Source: Ophioderma brevispina (Eukaryota > Echinodermata > Ophiuroidea > Amphilepidida > Ophiodermatidae). From it: a DNA stretch of 64,000 nucleotides. The translations under genes and the position numbers were made by a program. The notes beneath the pieces were generated by a model. That model had not been told where the DNA came from. It ran no database searches and was given only the letters and a program-made list of their open reading frames with translations. The stretch lies in NCBI GenBank assembly GCA_023653785.1, contig JAMKCH010085005.1, positions 1-64,000 of the forward strand. The letters run 5' to 3'. Below are positions 23,893 to 35,640 of the stretch, piece by piece; position 1 is the first letter of the stretch; the number at the start of each line of letters is the position of its first letter.

Positions 23893-24145
23893 GTGAAGTG
23901 CATGGGGGGGGGGGGTCCACGTGGACCCAAAATTTTGTTTTTCGCGCGTTATGTTTTATAACGCTATTATTTTTTGCCTAAGATTTTAAGTAATTGCTAT
24001 ATCAATGTCGCATATATTTGGTGAAAAAAAATCAAATCGGCCTTGGGTTTATGCTAATTAGCATAAATAGGCTAGAAGCATTTTGGTGGCGTTAATCATA
24101 ATTTGTTTCAATCCCCTTAAATCATGCTGGAGTATTTTTTTTTAA
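23893..24145 (+). repeat. Dispersed repeat starting poly-G/GGTCCACGTGGACC
   Basis: A poly-G run and the palindrome GGTCCACGTGGACC are followed by about 220 bp that recur, diverged and inverted, at about 50590-50795. Shared blocks are the GCTAATTAG-type core, the CACCAAAATG block and the TTAAATCATGCTGGAGT block. Confidence 0.65.
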
Positions 24146-24315
24146 TATTTCGGCAATAATGTAAATGTATTCATGTTCTTATATTAGTTGAGATTTATTT
24201 TCTATATGAAGGACATCGATTTGAGCTAAGCTATTTCAAACATGTCAAACAGCAATTAGTACACGGACAAGCACATGCAATAAACGCGATTCGTTAGAAA
24301 ATTTAGGGCGCCAAC

Positions 24316-24597
24316 CTACTCTCTAAATGCAAAAGATGGAATTCACTCTTTTGGGTTTAATTTTAAAAAAAACCCCTCTAAAAGAGTGAAATTTCATACC
24401 TTTAAAAAAGACACTTTTTATTTTTTTTATTGTTTTTAGATTTTTAAAACCCCTGTTTTTTAATCATTTGTTAAATTATCAAGAGTAAATTTGACCCAAA
24501 AAGTATTCTTTGAAAGCTTTGAAATTTCACTCTTTTAGAGTGGGCCCTGTAGTCACTCCAAAAGAGTGAAATTCACTCTTTTGCATTTAGAGAGTAG
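24316..24597. mobile_element. MITE with CTACTCTCTAAATGCAAAAG ends
   Basis: The left end CTACTCTCTAAATGCAAAAG and the right end CTTTTGCATTTAGAGAGTAG are perfect 20-bp inverted repeats. Subterminal AAAAGAGTGAAATT motifs occur in both orientations. It is 282 bp, AT-rich inside, with no coding capacity. Confidence 0.8.
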
Positions 24598-25014
24598 GGA
24601 AATCTCTGGGGCAAAAGAAATCCAATCGTACCAAAGCCTCAACATGGAGAAAAACCTTGTGAAATGCATGGCCTATGATATTATTGCTTCAAATAAAATG
24701 TTTGTCATTCAAAATAGAGCCTATATAGCTCCGCATGTACTGGGTACAAATATGTTCCCTGGCAATTTTGACCGCCTAACCTTAGTTATGCATGAGTTTG
24801 AGGCACAAGTTGAACAACAGGCAGCTGGCAGTCAATTGCAAATGAATTGTCATCTATCAGCCGTTTTTGTTGGATGTGGCAGAGCATGGTTTATTTCCTC
24901 TGGGTAATATCCTTTGCACCTCTTTTTGTCATCTGGGACTTAATATTTCCGTTTCATTGCAAAATCTTTTGCCATTTTATGGTACTCTCTTTCAAATCGC
25001 ATAAACATCATCAG

Positions 25015-25118
25015 ATCCTCCTCCTCCTCCTCCCCTCCTCCTCCTCCTCCTCCCCCTCCTCATCATCACCATCACCATCATCATCATCATCACCATCACC
25101 ATCATCATCGTCACCATC

Positions 25119-25162
<44 letters not shown>
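25015..25162. repeat. (CTC)n-(ATC)n microsatellite
   Basis: Trinucleotide repeats CTC then ATC/ACC. They create long artefactual open frames (poly-Ser, poly-Asp, poly-Met) on both strands. Confidence 0.95.
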
Positions 25163-25164
<2 letters not shown>

Positions 25165-25712
25165 CCATCCCAAAATACATGGACATAAAAAGGCAAGAAA
25201 CGCATAGAAATGCATTTTATGGGCTATAAGATAAATTATTTTGTTTATCATTTATCTGATATTTTGTTGTTCTTGTAGGAATGTGATAATACTGCAGAAT
25301 AAAACCATTTTTTTTATAAAAACGAATTAGGGCCTATTTAAACACCAAAACAACAATTATAGAATTTGATAACTATAACGGCTTTTTCTTTAACCACTCC
25401 TATCCATTTCAATTGGATTTTTTTATCCATTGCCAAATTTAAATTGTGATGGAAATTCGTTGGTATATTTTTTTCTGAAACCACCAGCTAACCATTCGTT
25501 AATGTTAACAAACGAGTAAACTTTATTCATTCAAGTATGAATGGTATCTCCGTTGTAAAATTACGAGAAAAACGATATGTAGTTGTGCCATCTACATTAA
25601 CTTTCAGATGACAGTTCACAAGTACGTGTACTTTATTCTAACAAATTGGTTATTCTCTCTGTACAAACAGTTGACCGTTGGGCCATTCCGCATCAATTCA
25701 CCTAGGGGGTTC

Positions 25713-26488
25713 CCGGTGACCCCCTCAAATCTTCTTGTCATTTCTCTCAAATGTTGCCCTTATAGTCAAACTAATAACTGCCAAGTTTCAGCTTCGTGTG
25801 TCATTTTTTTTCTAACGACAACCCTTGAAACTTTTGGTAGGGGTGCCATTTTCCCATAAAATTGAGCACTATTTTAAAATGCTGCCTTTGGTGGCCAATA
25901 GTTTCTTAAATATTCATGCTTTCAACAGAGTATCGCGTATATCAACTTCTGTGAGCCAAGCTGTACAATTCAAGTGAAAAAGTGAATTGCGCAAATGCGT
26001 ATTCATTTTGCGGGCTTCCAGATAGCCGTAAAAATACAGTCCTCAATTACAAACCGCCACTTTTGAGGGGGGTTTTTTAAGCATAACTGTAACCAAGAAA
26101 TTTACTTAATTTTAATGGAAATACTATTTGGAGGGGGCAAATGTAGAGGTTTGTAATTGAGCACAGACTGTATTTTACGGCTATCGGGAAGCCCGAAACA
26201 TGCATCTGCGCAATTCAGCTGTTTCACTTGAACTGTGCAGTTTGGGTCAAAGACAGTTGATATAATTGATGTTGGGTTGAAAGTAGATTTAAGAAATTAT
26301 TGGCCAGGAAAGGCAGCATTTTAAAATAATACTCAATTTTGTTGGAAAAATGGCACCCCACAAAAAGTTTCAAGGGTCGCCGTGATAAAAAAAACAACAA
26401 CGCACGGACCTGAAACTTGGCAGCTAACATGGTTAATGTATGCAACATGTGAGAGAAAGAACAAGAAGATCTGAACGGGTCATCAGGG
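25713..26488. mobile_element. Large foldback element, about 340-bp arms
   Basis: Arms 25713-26055 and 26147-26488 are diverged reverse complements. They share a TTCAAGTGAAA...GAATTGCGCA block, a CGGGCTTCC(A)GATAGCCGTA block and a CTCAATTACAAACC block close to the centre, and CAAATCTTCTTGT near the outer end. No protein is encoded. Confidence 0.75.
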
Positions 26489-28683
26489 GATCTTCCTGAT
26501 AATTAGGTGTTTTGACATGGAATGAACCACGTTGCAAAATTTAGAATGTATATGGTCTATAATTATGTCAGGCATGATTAAATGAGTAACTCTTAATTTT
26601 GTGCTTAATTCTTGTGAAAAATTATGTTGTTCGAAGAAAATCCCGGGGAAGAAAATACGTAAAATTGCATTAATGGGAAACTCTACAAGTTGACATTGAC
26701 TGTAAAACCTTGACAACAAGCACACAGACGATGCTGTCTTTCATCCCGAGGTAAACTGAGGTTAAACAGCGTGATAGTTCAGAATGTTGGCGCCTATTAC
26801 ATAACTCTTCGGTTCCTCATCTTGTTGAGCAATGTGTCCAGACGAAATGTTGAAATCATGGTATAAATGTCCACCAAACTCTACAATACTATAAAGAACT
26901 AGGATTTTGATTTTGTGTCGATAGTATGAACAAGTCATTCATAAAAACGAATTTCATTCACAAATCATTCGAATTATTTCTTCGAACTTTGAAATATTTC
27001 CATATTGTTTCGGTAACATATTTTAAAATTTACGGCACAATTGTAATCATTTGCAAGCATTGAAAGTTATCAGAAAAGTTCAGGACTAATAACCGAAGAC
27101 TCAGAAATTGCATGTCTTTTTCATCAAATAGAAAATGCAAGTTTGACTTCCATTTTGTCAGTAGAATCGACATAGAAATTTTATTTTGGCTTTTTTTTTG
27201 TGTTATTCACTCTATATTGTCATATTCACTTCGCTACTTTGGATCAAAATATTTGTAAATTACTTAGTATATCTTTTTAAATGTTGATATAAATACTTCA
27301 GAGTATGCATAAAACTCGCACATGCCCTATGCAATGCCAGAACAACATTGCAAATTATTATAAAAGAGCATGAATATTACAGAAATTAAACACACTGTAC
27401 AGATAAAATATTTGTTCTAAATAACTGTTTGGTAACGTGTAAACAAGATAAAAAGCCAAATATGTTTAAGTTGTAATGGACCACAATAATATGATATTTT
27501 GTGATCTTTCTGATTTCGTTACATGCAGTCGTTATTATTTACTATAACATTCTCTTTTATTTCTTCCCTTCCTGTTTAATTATTGACAGTAATTATGACA
27601 TTTCTATCATCAACACATTTTTAATGATGCCGACAAATCTAAAACTATTACAATTATTGAAAGCAATGTCTATCATGATCGTTAACTTATCATCACAAAG
27701 AAAAAAGTTCAATTTTTTAAACATGTGTCTCATCTTTATCCTTGACGGATAATTACTCAGTTGATTTTTCCCCGGCATTTTGTCCTCTTCGCGGTCAGGT
27801 GTACTTTGATTGTTTCGCACAGAACACCTAGTGCTGATATGTTTATGGCCGGTATATCCATAGATCTTTTGGTGGAACGCGACCGTTTGTTGGAGAGGTC
27901 AATCAGCAAAGGTCATTGGTAAGAAAGTGTAGTAGGCCTTCATGAAAGTTTATGACATTGTTCATTTATATGCTCAACTTCGACTTTTCAAAAAAAATAT
28001 GATCTTATTTCTTAACAAGTCCATCAACTTTACCCAAAAAAGCCGAGATTGATATACATTTTTGTTCGTCACAGTGACATGTGCACAGGGCACTATACAA
28101 GCATTTGCTCATTATGAAACAAAATCACAAATGAAAATCAGAATCAACTAACATTTTGGAAATAAGCTTTTCTGAGAATATCTATGGAATCACAAACAAA
28201 AGAAAGGTGATGAAATTACAACATGCATCTTTAATTGCGTTTTGAAATCTGAACTATAGTTTAGCGTTTTGTTTATAGGGATACTATTTTTGATTTGTAT
28301 AGGGATACTATTTTTGATTTGTAATTGAAATTTAAAAAACCTCACGAAGTGACTGAGGAAAGAAGTTTAATTATTTAAGATCTAAGAAGTTTCCGGGACT
28401 TATACAGTGCATTTCCCTTTGCAAATACTATAGCAAATTCCACAATAAACAATAAACAAGCACTTAACACATCTGGCTAACATGTAGATAGACTCACTCA
28501 CACGTGGTAGCTAAACAGCGTTCCACATCGATATAGGATATTTGATACTGTCATTGGCATAGCTTTTGGCTATGTGAAATACATCCGTGACAAAATTGTA
28601 ATTTAATTTGAGAATAATACATAAGATGTTAAAGCAGATATAATATTAGCATAATACTAACAATATTGAAAAATAATACCAAC
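26489..28683. other. Non-coding stretch next to Alx exon 1
   Basis: No gene recognised. A 25-bp tandem doublet (TATAGGGATACTATTTTTGA twice) lies at about 28277-28321. This is the exon-1-proximal part of intron 1, a plausible place for regulatory elements, but none can be named from sequence. Confidence 0.4.
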
Positions 28684-29119
28684 CTTTAACGGCATTGTCA
28701 ACCGGTATTGGACTCGGCTCCCCGCATGATGATGGCGGCGATCTTTCCCGATGCTGACTTGGTGATAGCCGATGTGTCTTGCCCAAAATACCATCAATAC
28801 TGTGCTGTTTGTGATAACTATTGAGTGCAGATGAAGATTCAGCTTCTTCCATTCTTCTAGCCATGTAGTCCATGGGACCTATCAGAGAGACTGGTCGAGG
28901 TAGAGAAGAGCGTTGATGGGGCGGAGATGATGACGGCGGTGACGGCGATGGTGAAGTACTATCTGCGTAGTCGTCGTTATCTAGTTGACGATTTTGATGA
29001 CGTTCACTATAATGTTGACGATGATGATCTGTTGTCATCAATGGTGAGAAAACAGAGCCTGTTGTTGGCGGGGTATTGTAATATTGTTCCATCATTGCAG
29101 ATAAACTACTCACAGACAT
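28684..29119 (-). CDS. Alx: Alx homeobox gene, exon 1 (octapeptide-containing N-terminus)
   Basis: The exon encodes 145 residues plus one base, starting MSVSSLSAMMEQYY and ending AVK before an AAAG/GTTGGT donor. Residues 50-75 are Ser/Pro-rich. HSIDGILG at residues 106-113 is an octapeptide/eh1-type motif; in Pax and other paired-class proteins this motif recruits Groucho-type corepressors (family knowledge, function here inferred). The ATG at 29119 has A at -3. An in-frame Met at 29293 exists, but it would fall between the TATA-like box and the expected start site, so I prefer 29119. The phase-1 end matches the GT TCA start of exon 2 at 5544, and the joined linker stays Ser/Pro/Lys-rich, supporting one gene. 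Confidence 0.8.
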
Positions 29120-29302
29120 TTTCTGAACTCGACGAAACGGAGCACTATTGGAATATGGAAACGTGTGAACACCCGAAAGTTTACGACTGGTGTGCGTTGT
29201 GGTAAAAGTTCGTACCAAGAAATCCGGGGTGTTGCGAATCAGTCGATTTATTGTGACAGGTCTGTGAAAGTTATTGAAACAGATTTTGTGCAAAGTTTAT
29301 CA

Positions 29303-29310
29303 CTATATAC
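29303..29310 (-). promoter_or_regulatory. TATA-like box of Alx
   Basis: GTATATAG on the minus strand lies about 185 bp before the proposed Alx ATG, putting a start site near 29275-29280 and a 5' UTR of roughly 155 nt. There is no experimental support in the sequence. Confidence 0.4.
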
Positions 29311-30332
29311 GGGCTGCCAGTACAGTGATATGTTGACCAGTGTCACTTGACAATATTTTTGGGGAAACATTCAATAACATGAATGAGGTTGAAATGACCC
29401 TCCAAATACGACCCCGAGTTAGGTTACACTCTGGATGTCGTTTACTACGCGGGATACCCAACTGTCCACCAATCAGAGATTTCGATAGGCAAGGACTCGG
29501 CAGGCTGTGGCACCAGGGTGGACCCCCTCGGGCTTTTCATGTGGCCGTTCAAGCAATTATTATTTTTTCTTCGCCGTCATTTCTTAGTCTGTGCATAGCC
29601 GAAAACGGTCGCCCCGTTGAGGCCCTCTCGCTAGAAAAATTCCTATATCAAAACATCCCGATTTTCATAAATTGCGTTTTAATTTTAGAGAACAAGTATA
29701 CGCCCAAGGAGCTGTTCAAGTCTAATGCAAGTAAACAAACCAACGAAAGTAAATTTCCTCTATTTGTGTCCAACATGTTTCGTTTTGTATGTTTGTGTCT
29801 CTCGTTTGTCGCATTTTCACCCCTCGCTTTCTCTCTTTTATATAGGGCCCTAACCATCTCTTTCTCTGTCTGTTTGTACTTGGACCTGCAGATCTGTATG
29901 GCTGAAAAATTTTGGATGACTGCATGAGCTGATTTCAAGGTGTTTTCTTTTTCCTTCCTTTTGCACGGTTGCAGGCGCGTTTCGAGATTCCAGCTCCAGT
30001 ACCTGTTTTTTAGGGTTAGACATCCTTGCAAAAAGCCGATTCTCAAAATTTCAGTTGATTCCGTCTGGTCATACAATTTGCTGCTATGAGCAAATGCCTG
30101 TGTCTGTGCTGGAATTTCTGTCCTTTTCCGGACAGAAAATGGAATCGAATTTCCAAAGACCGAAAATGAAAATGTCTGCATGGTTATCGCTAATGTGAGA
30201 AAGCTTTTTTCGTTCTGCTACTTGTCATACTCATCTGAACTGTTCGTTGACAAGAACTTGGGAATTTTCTAATTGAAGACGGAGATATTTTTCCCGAGGA
30301 TATTATCTATTGAACCACAAACAAATAAACAC
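29311..30332. other. Alx upstream region
   Basis: Overlapping open frames occur on both strands (29340-29927 plus, 29648-30181 minus), but neither translation shows a domain. This is the proximal upstream region of Alx and could contain promoter-proximal control sequence. Confidence 0.4.
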
Positions 30333-30361
30333 AATGCTAGAATCACGAAATGCACCTTTAA
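30333..30361. repeat. Element end TGCTAGAATCA...GAAATGCACCTTTAA
   Basis: Second copy of the terminal motif seen at 9131-9162. The opposite end was not identified. Confidence 0.45.
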
Positions 30362-30679
30362 TGGCGAGAATAGACTACTGGAGTTCAGTCATGACCCCCC
30401 CCCCCGCATGTTTTAAAGGATGAGTCTCATGCAGACACATACTTTCACATAAACCCACACACCCATATCCCAACACACCTATCTCCCCTCCTGACAAAGA
30501 TTTTCTTTAAAAGGGGCCAACATCATATAAAATTAAAATTTTTGCTTCCATGACCTGATTGGTCCCTCAAATTTGAGAATCCTAAGTATTCAAAGAGTTC
30601 CCTGAAAAACAAAGAGTTCCAGGTTGAACCCCCCCCCCCCCTCCAGCTTACAGTTACACCACCGTGAAAGCATTATGGC

Positions 30680-31900
30680 TTGATGTGATATATACAGCTA
30701 TCTGCTTGCATCTTAGACCTGACTCGTTGTTTGGCTTTTTTCCTTTTCTTTTTAATTACTTAACACCAAAAGTCAGTGTTTTAGAATAAAAAAAATGTAT
30801 TGGAAATTTCAAATTTGTAAGCATATTATAAATATTTTTTATTCTTTTGGGGACACAATTCTTATTACACATTCGGATATGTTCTTGAAACTATAGTGTT
30901 CTCAAACAGTTATCATAAAGTGGTCAAATAATTTATGTGTTCATTTTTTAACATTAGTGTTCAAAAATATGTTTTCATTTGACCATAAGTTCTTAAGTAT
31001 TACTTTATAATTTGTATACAACCAAATAGTTCCTCTTTGTACATAATCTGTTTATTTTGTATACATGTTTTGTGAAGCGACAAAAATAAATCTGAAATCT
31101 GAAAACTAACAACTAAGGTCAGGAATAAGTACGCTTTTTTACTTTTTTCAAGTGTTTTTTTAATAGGATACTGTTTTTTAGATATCTCAACCTCAGCAGG
31201 TAGCAGTAAGCATTTAGGCCCACTTATCATTCTTTTACATCGCATAATTTCATAATTTCTTTACGTGGAAGCCAGTAATAATATATTATTTCCAATACAA
31301 CCATTATTTCGATAAAAGTATCATTTATATATTGCAATTCATTGACAAAGCATGCTATAATGATACATTTCAACATAGATATTGCGCTACAACGCTATTC
31401 AATAATTGTTGTATCGTGGTGTCCATATTTCAACAACTTTTAGTAATACATTTTTAATAAGTAAGGCAGCTTACAGCCACATACCACCGCGAACAGCATC
31501 ATAACAAAGTGGTTTGATTTGTGTGAAGTGGTGTGATATACAGCTATCTGCTTCATCTCAGACCTGGCACGTTGTTTGCATGGCTTTTTCTTTTACTTAA
31601 CACCAAAAGTGTTCCAAAAGTGTTCTAGAATTTAAACAGTTTGTATTGGAAATTTGTATTATCAATATATTCTTATTCCTTTTTGTGGCACATTCCTTAT
31701 TACACGTCCGGACGTGTTATTGAAAACATAAGAGTTCTCAAACTGTTACCAAATATGTGTTCAAATAATTTATGTGTTCATTTCTTTAACCTTAGTGTTA
31801 AAAAATTATTGACTAAGGTCAGGAATAACATTATGTTTTTTACCTTTTTCAAGTGTTTTTGGACGGGATACTGCTATAATAAGAAAATACTGGTAATATG
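30680..31900. repeat. Two diverged direct copies of a roughly 350-500-bp unit
   Basis: The TATACAGCTATCTGCTTGCA block at about 30690 recurs at about 31540. It is followed in both copies by TTACTTAACACCAAAAGT, TGTATTGGAAATTT, ATTACAC, GTGTTC and ACTAAGGTCAGGAATAA blocks. The first copy carries about 150 extra bp, including an AATAAA-containing segment near 31085. No coding. Confidence 0.7.
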
Positions 31901-34261
31901 TCAGTATTAATATTTCCAATACAATTTTTTTTTAAATTCTAGAATACTTTTGGTGTTAAAAATCTGAACACCATTGGGCGGCCGTTTACTTGTCTGGTTT
32001 TAAAGGTAGGTTCGCCAACACCGGGCTTGTGATGCCTAATTATATAGTTGTATTTTTTAATTGAAATTGACACATCTGTTTTATTCAAACAATAGTGATC
32101 CAATAAGGATCAATATTTTGATTAACATCATCTCACCGACTTGTTTTCTGTAGCGTATGATTATTTTACGTCATCGATAGGTTTGAGTGAGCCGACGACG
32201 ACAGGTCCTAACAAACCCAACTCGGCATGGTATTGACAGGTCGCGTCGTGCATAAGATGAAAAACATTTGGTACAAAACACCAATAAAGGGTTTGAAAAG
32301 AAATATGTCAAACATGTAGTTGGTACATGTTAGTAATTATATGTCACAATGCTTTGTAACAAGTTCAACTTAAGGTCATTAAGAATCTGAAGATAATTAA
32401 GAATATTAGAAGTGCGCACTTTTTAGATTTATGCCACGCGACTTATTTATATTGGTGTTAATGAGATAATTTCATTAGTGATTTGTTGCACTGCGATGTA
32501 AAATACATGTATAAATATGACATATCACAGCGAGCAAATTAAAATTTATGTAATCGACGCGGGATTCTGGAAATAGGTGAAAGCACTGACTAAGATCAGA
32601 ATCCAGTCTTTGGTTTAGTGCCTTTGTGAACTTTTGGTCAAATTAAGTCTGAACCTGGTCTTTTGATCCGGAATCAAGGTTATTGTCATTTGGTCGCGTA
32701 CATATTTTGCGCTATATACTCGTCAAAATGTAGATGAAACAGATTTAGGCATCACTTACAAAGCAATTTAAAAATGTGTTAAAATATTTGAAATACAATC
32801 TAGAATAGTCATAGCGCTCATCGGCGGGGTTCGTGAAAGGCGGAGTGGCAGTTGGCCATTTCTCGGAATAAAGATGGCGTGAGGGTATTCCTTTCCCAAT
32901 ATAATGACAGATATGCATGTTGCGACCGAGGAATGTGCTTAATGGGTTAATTTGTTAATTGTAATCGTGATATCGATATATCACAGAGGTCGCATGTTTT
33001 CATCAATCGTTAAGATATATGTTTTTGCAATAAAACGCGGTAAGTGAACTTTGTACTTTAGTATATCGGCACGATGCACAGTAGGCCCAGTTATACACTT
33101 AGCCATCTGTACTATTTTCACTTTGAATACCAGCCCGGGGGCTCCTATTTAGATCTGAAAAGAACATACTTAATTTAATTACAAAATCTCCATTTGAATC
33201 CCCATGTACAAGGTAACATTTATACGATATTAAAGCCCTGGGGATCTCGACAGAACGTCTCAAAAGTGTCGAGAATTTTACACCGCTCCTGTACTATTTT
33301 GCCTATTTTAAATTCTGCGCATTTACAACTCACGTTCAAGAATTTCAGTGGATGCTATTTTGACACCGTTGGTGGGGTATACCGCAAAGTTAAAAAGTTC
33401 CTGTGCTCTGGGGCATATGAGACCCACTGGTTCGTCCGTGTATTTAAGGGGCTACCTGTTGGGTCCCTCAGGCTGATTTTGTCCGAAATAGGGAATGAGG
33501 AGAAAATTGGCGCCTGATGAGATTGGACAGGCGAATGCACTTTTCACATGACCTTCGAAATAATAACAAATACTATCATGAGTATAGCTAAAAACAAATG
33601 CCATATTTCGAGATCACCATCATCATTATGATGAATAACATAACCATTCTTTGATATATTCCAGAATTGTCAAGTTTCCTCATGGTACACGTCGCGAGTC
33701 ACGAATTTTGAGCTATTCCGTTGAGTCGAATCGATGAGAAAATAACACAGAATTGACTTTGAGTTTCCCATATTTGTGTTGTTAAAACAATATGTTTTTT
33801 AATCTTTATTTTTATTTTGCTTGTTTATGATTTTGTTATTCTTTATTGTAAGGATTCTGTCTTCATTCCAAATACTCTTTAAACAAAATAGTCTATGCCT
33901 ACACGCACAAAAATGCTAGTTCTCCAGGTTAAATAAATTCCGACCGTGTGATGGCAAATGGCGCTTTCGAAACAGGCACCCGAGCCTACTTTTTAAATTA
34001 TTCAACATGGTTTTCGCATTCACCTTTTGATTCCTAAAGAATAATATTAATTACATTAAAACTTTAATCGCTCATGTGATGGTATGAGGATTAGCCAGAA
34101 TGGTGTGATTAAACTTTCAATATAGTTTGGCAGCCAAATCAGAGATTTGTTCAAATTGCATAAAAATAAAAATATATTGCAATTAAAAAAATAAAAAATA
34201 AAAATAACTAAATTAAAATAATATTAAATAATAAATTAAATAAGTCGATCTCGAGTTGTGT
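31901..34261. other. Non-coding stretch
   Basis: Nothing recognised. A frame open at 33194-33517 lacks a domain. Confidence 0.4.
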
Positions 34262-34445
34262 GAAACTCGCCGTTTGCGTGTTTTTTTAATAACTCGCCGT
34301 CTTTTTTTTTCAATCTCGCCGGGTTTTTTTTTAGGGGGGTTAAGCTCGCCGTCTGTTTTTTCAAACTCACTATTTTGTTTTCAAACTCGCCGTGTGTTTT
34401 ACAAACTCGCCGTGGTTTTACAAACTCGCCGTTGTTTTTACAAAA
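34262..34445. repeat. ACTCGCCGT minisatellite
   Basis: About nine copies of an A(A)ACTCGCCGT-plus-poly-T unit, 17-28 bp apart, with variable T-run length. Confidence 0.85.
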
Positions 34446-34859
34446 TCCGCTCTTGGGTCATTTGGAGCAATTCCGTGACCGTGGAGATCAGAGCATCATT
34501 TCTGAGTGGATTTGTCTTCTATGAAGGTTAATGAACAAATTTAGTGGGGATGCATGCCCCTTGTGAAAGTGTGGGCGGAAAATTCATAATACAGGGGTCA
34601 AAATGAAAAATGCTTGGATTGCTGAAAAAAGGTAACCAAAGTGTTCGTCTTGTTATACAAGGATTAAAAAGGTATAGTTTGTACTACCTAAAAGGTATGG
34701 TTATGGAGGTATAAGACAAAATTTGTCAAATGTCAAAGGTCATCACCAAAGGTTAAATCTTTAATATTGAACCGATTTCTTTAAAAATGGTCTCAAATTG
34801 TTAACCTTTCCATAGGGATTGCAACAAAGTAGTCAGTGACACTCTCATTTGCATTTGTT
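34446..34859. other. Non-coding stretch
   Basis: Nothing recognised. Confidence 0.4.
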
Positions 34860-35640
34860 TATCGAGATAAATGACAAACAAGGTCAACCCCATTGACCTC
34901 CATTGATCTCCGAATTTTAAAAATAGACGGTGCAAAATGTTTTTGTTGCAGTCTTTGAGGAAAGATAAACAATTTTGAGCGTGGCGTTGTCGTCTTGCAG
35001 CCGAAGATTGTTTGCATAAATCCTTCTTGCATGTGACAGGCAGTGGTTGTTTTCCAGAATGTCCAAGTACACGACGGCTCGGCGTTCATCTTTCCATCTG
35101 GCACCACCAGTGACGTTTTTCCTTCATAACCCTAGCACAGCTAAATCTCACCAAAACTCACTGTGTTAATTGAGAAAAATGCACTTAAGTCCAGAAAGTA
35201 GCGATGACGTCATCAAACCAAGACTCATATGGGCACGAAATCGCTGGCCGGGGCCAGCGACACCGCCGTAGCGTGCCAGTCCCCGGGTCATGGTGCTGGG
35301 GCCCGAAGGGCCCTGGGTTCGAATCCCACCCGAATTTGCGCCTTTTCTTGTTCCCCTCTTCCCTCACTCCTTCAGTTCCTCCCGGATTAAGCAGCCTGGC
35401 GATAATCTCGTCTGGTAGTCAATCCGGCGTGGTTGTCCTGGAGATTTTGTGGCCTCAAATGACCCACCTCTCGATGATGTCTGAGAATTTTACAGACCGT
35501 ACTCTGCGATATCCCGAGGAAATCAGCGACTTTGGCTAGTTTGTACCCTTCCCGTGGAGTGCAAACACTCTTCGGCGTATTGACAATGCCGTTGGACGAG
35601 GCATAGCCTAGGGAACCTCTGTGTCAGTTTTTGTTGTAAC
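34860..35640 (-). pseudogene. Decayed Tc1-like transposase split by a SINE-like insert
   Basis: The minus-strand reading at 35390-35640 gives a helix-turn-helix N-terminus typical of Tc1/mariner transposases, with VADFLGISQSTVCKILRHHR. At 34985-35110 it resumes with part of the DDE catalytic region (AVVYLDILENNHCLSHARR then a QDDNAT-like motif) that matches the copy at 53470-54130. Between them sits the tRNA-like sequence at 35150-35390. Frameshifts and the missing middle make it non-functional. Confidence 0.75.
35150..35389 (+). mobile_element. tRNA-derived SINE-like sequence
   Basis: A perfect B box, GGTTCGAATCC, lies at 35316-35326, preceded by GC-rich tRNA-like arms (35262-35332) with a TAGCGTGCCAG A-box-like segment. 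A pyrimidine-rich stretch follows. It interrupts the Tc1-like pseudogene. The poor acceptor stem argues against a working tRNA. Confidence 0.55.

Larger units (their letters stand above)
5545..28683 (-). other. Alx intron 1, about 23 kb, repeat-filled
   Basis: The GT donor lies at 28683-28682 and the AG acceptor at 5546-5545, joining exon 1 (AAA G) to exon 2 (GT TCA) in phase. The intron carries the foldback, MITE and SINE-like elements listed separately and one uncertain coding exon at 18351-18601. The 5545-7650 part shows no gene or structured repeat apart from a GTTT microsatellite at 7093-7117. Confidence 0.75.

Noticed and set aside
24847..25205. Long open frames on both strands (poly-Ser, poly-Asp, poly-Met)
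   Set aside because: They are translations of the CTC/ATC microsatellite, not genes.
29120..29293. Upstream in-frame Met at 29293 as the Alx start
   Set aside because: It lies between the TATA-like box at 29303-29310 and the expected start site near 29278, so it would not be transcribed from that promoter; the ATG at 29119 has a better context.
29340..30181. Overlapping 195- and 177-codon frames upstream of Alx
   Set aside because: Neither has recognisable protein features; overlapping frames on opposite strands suggest chance.
10362..35332. Functional tRNA genes at 10363, 19435, 19622 and 35262
   Set aside because: Internal A/B boxes are present, but acceptor and anticodon stems do not pair cleanly and downstream bodies look SINE-like.
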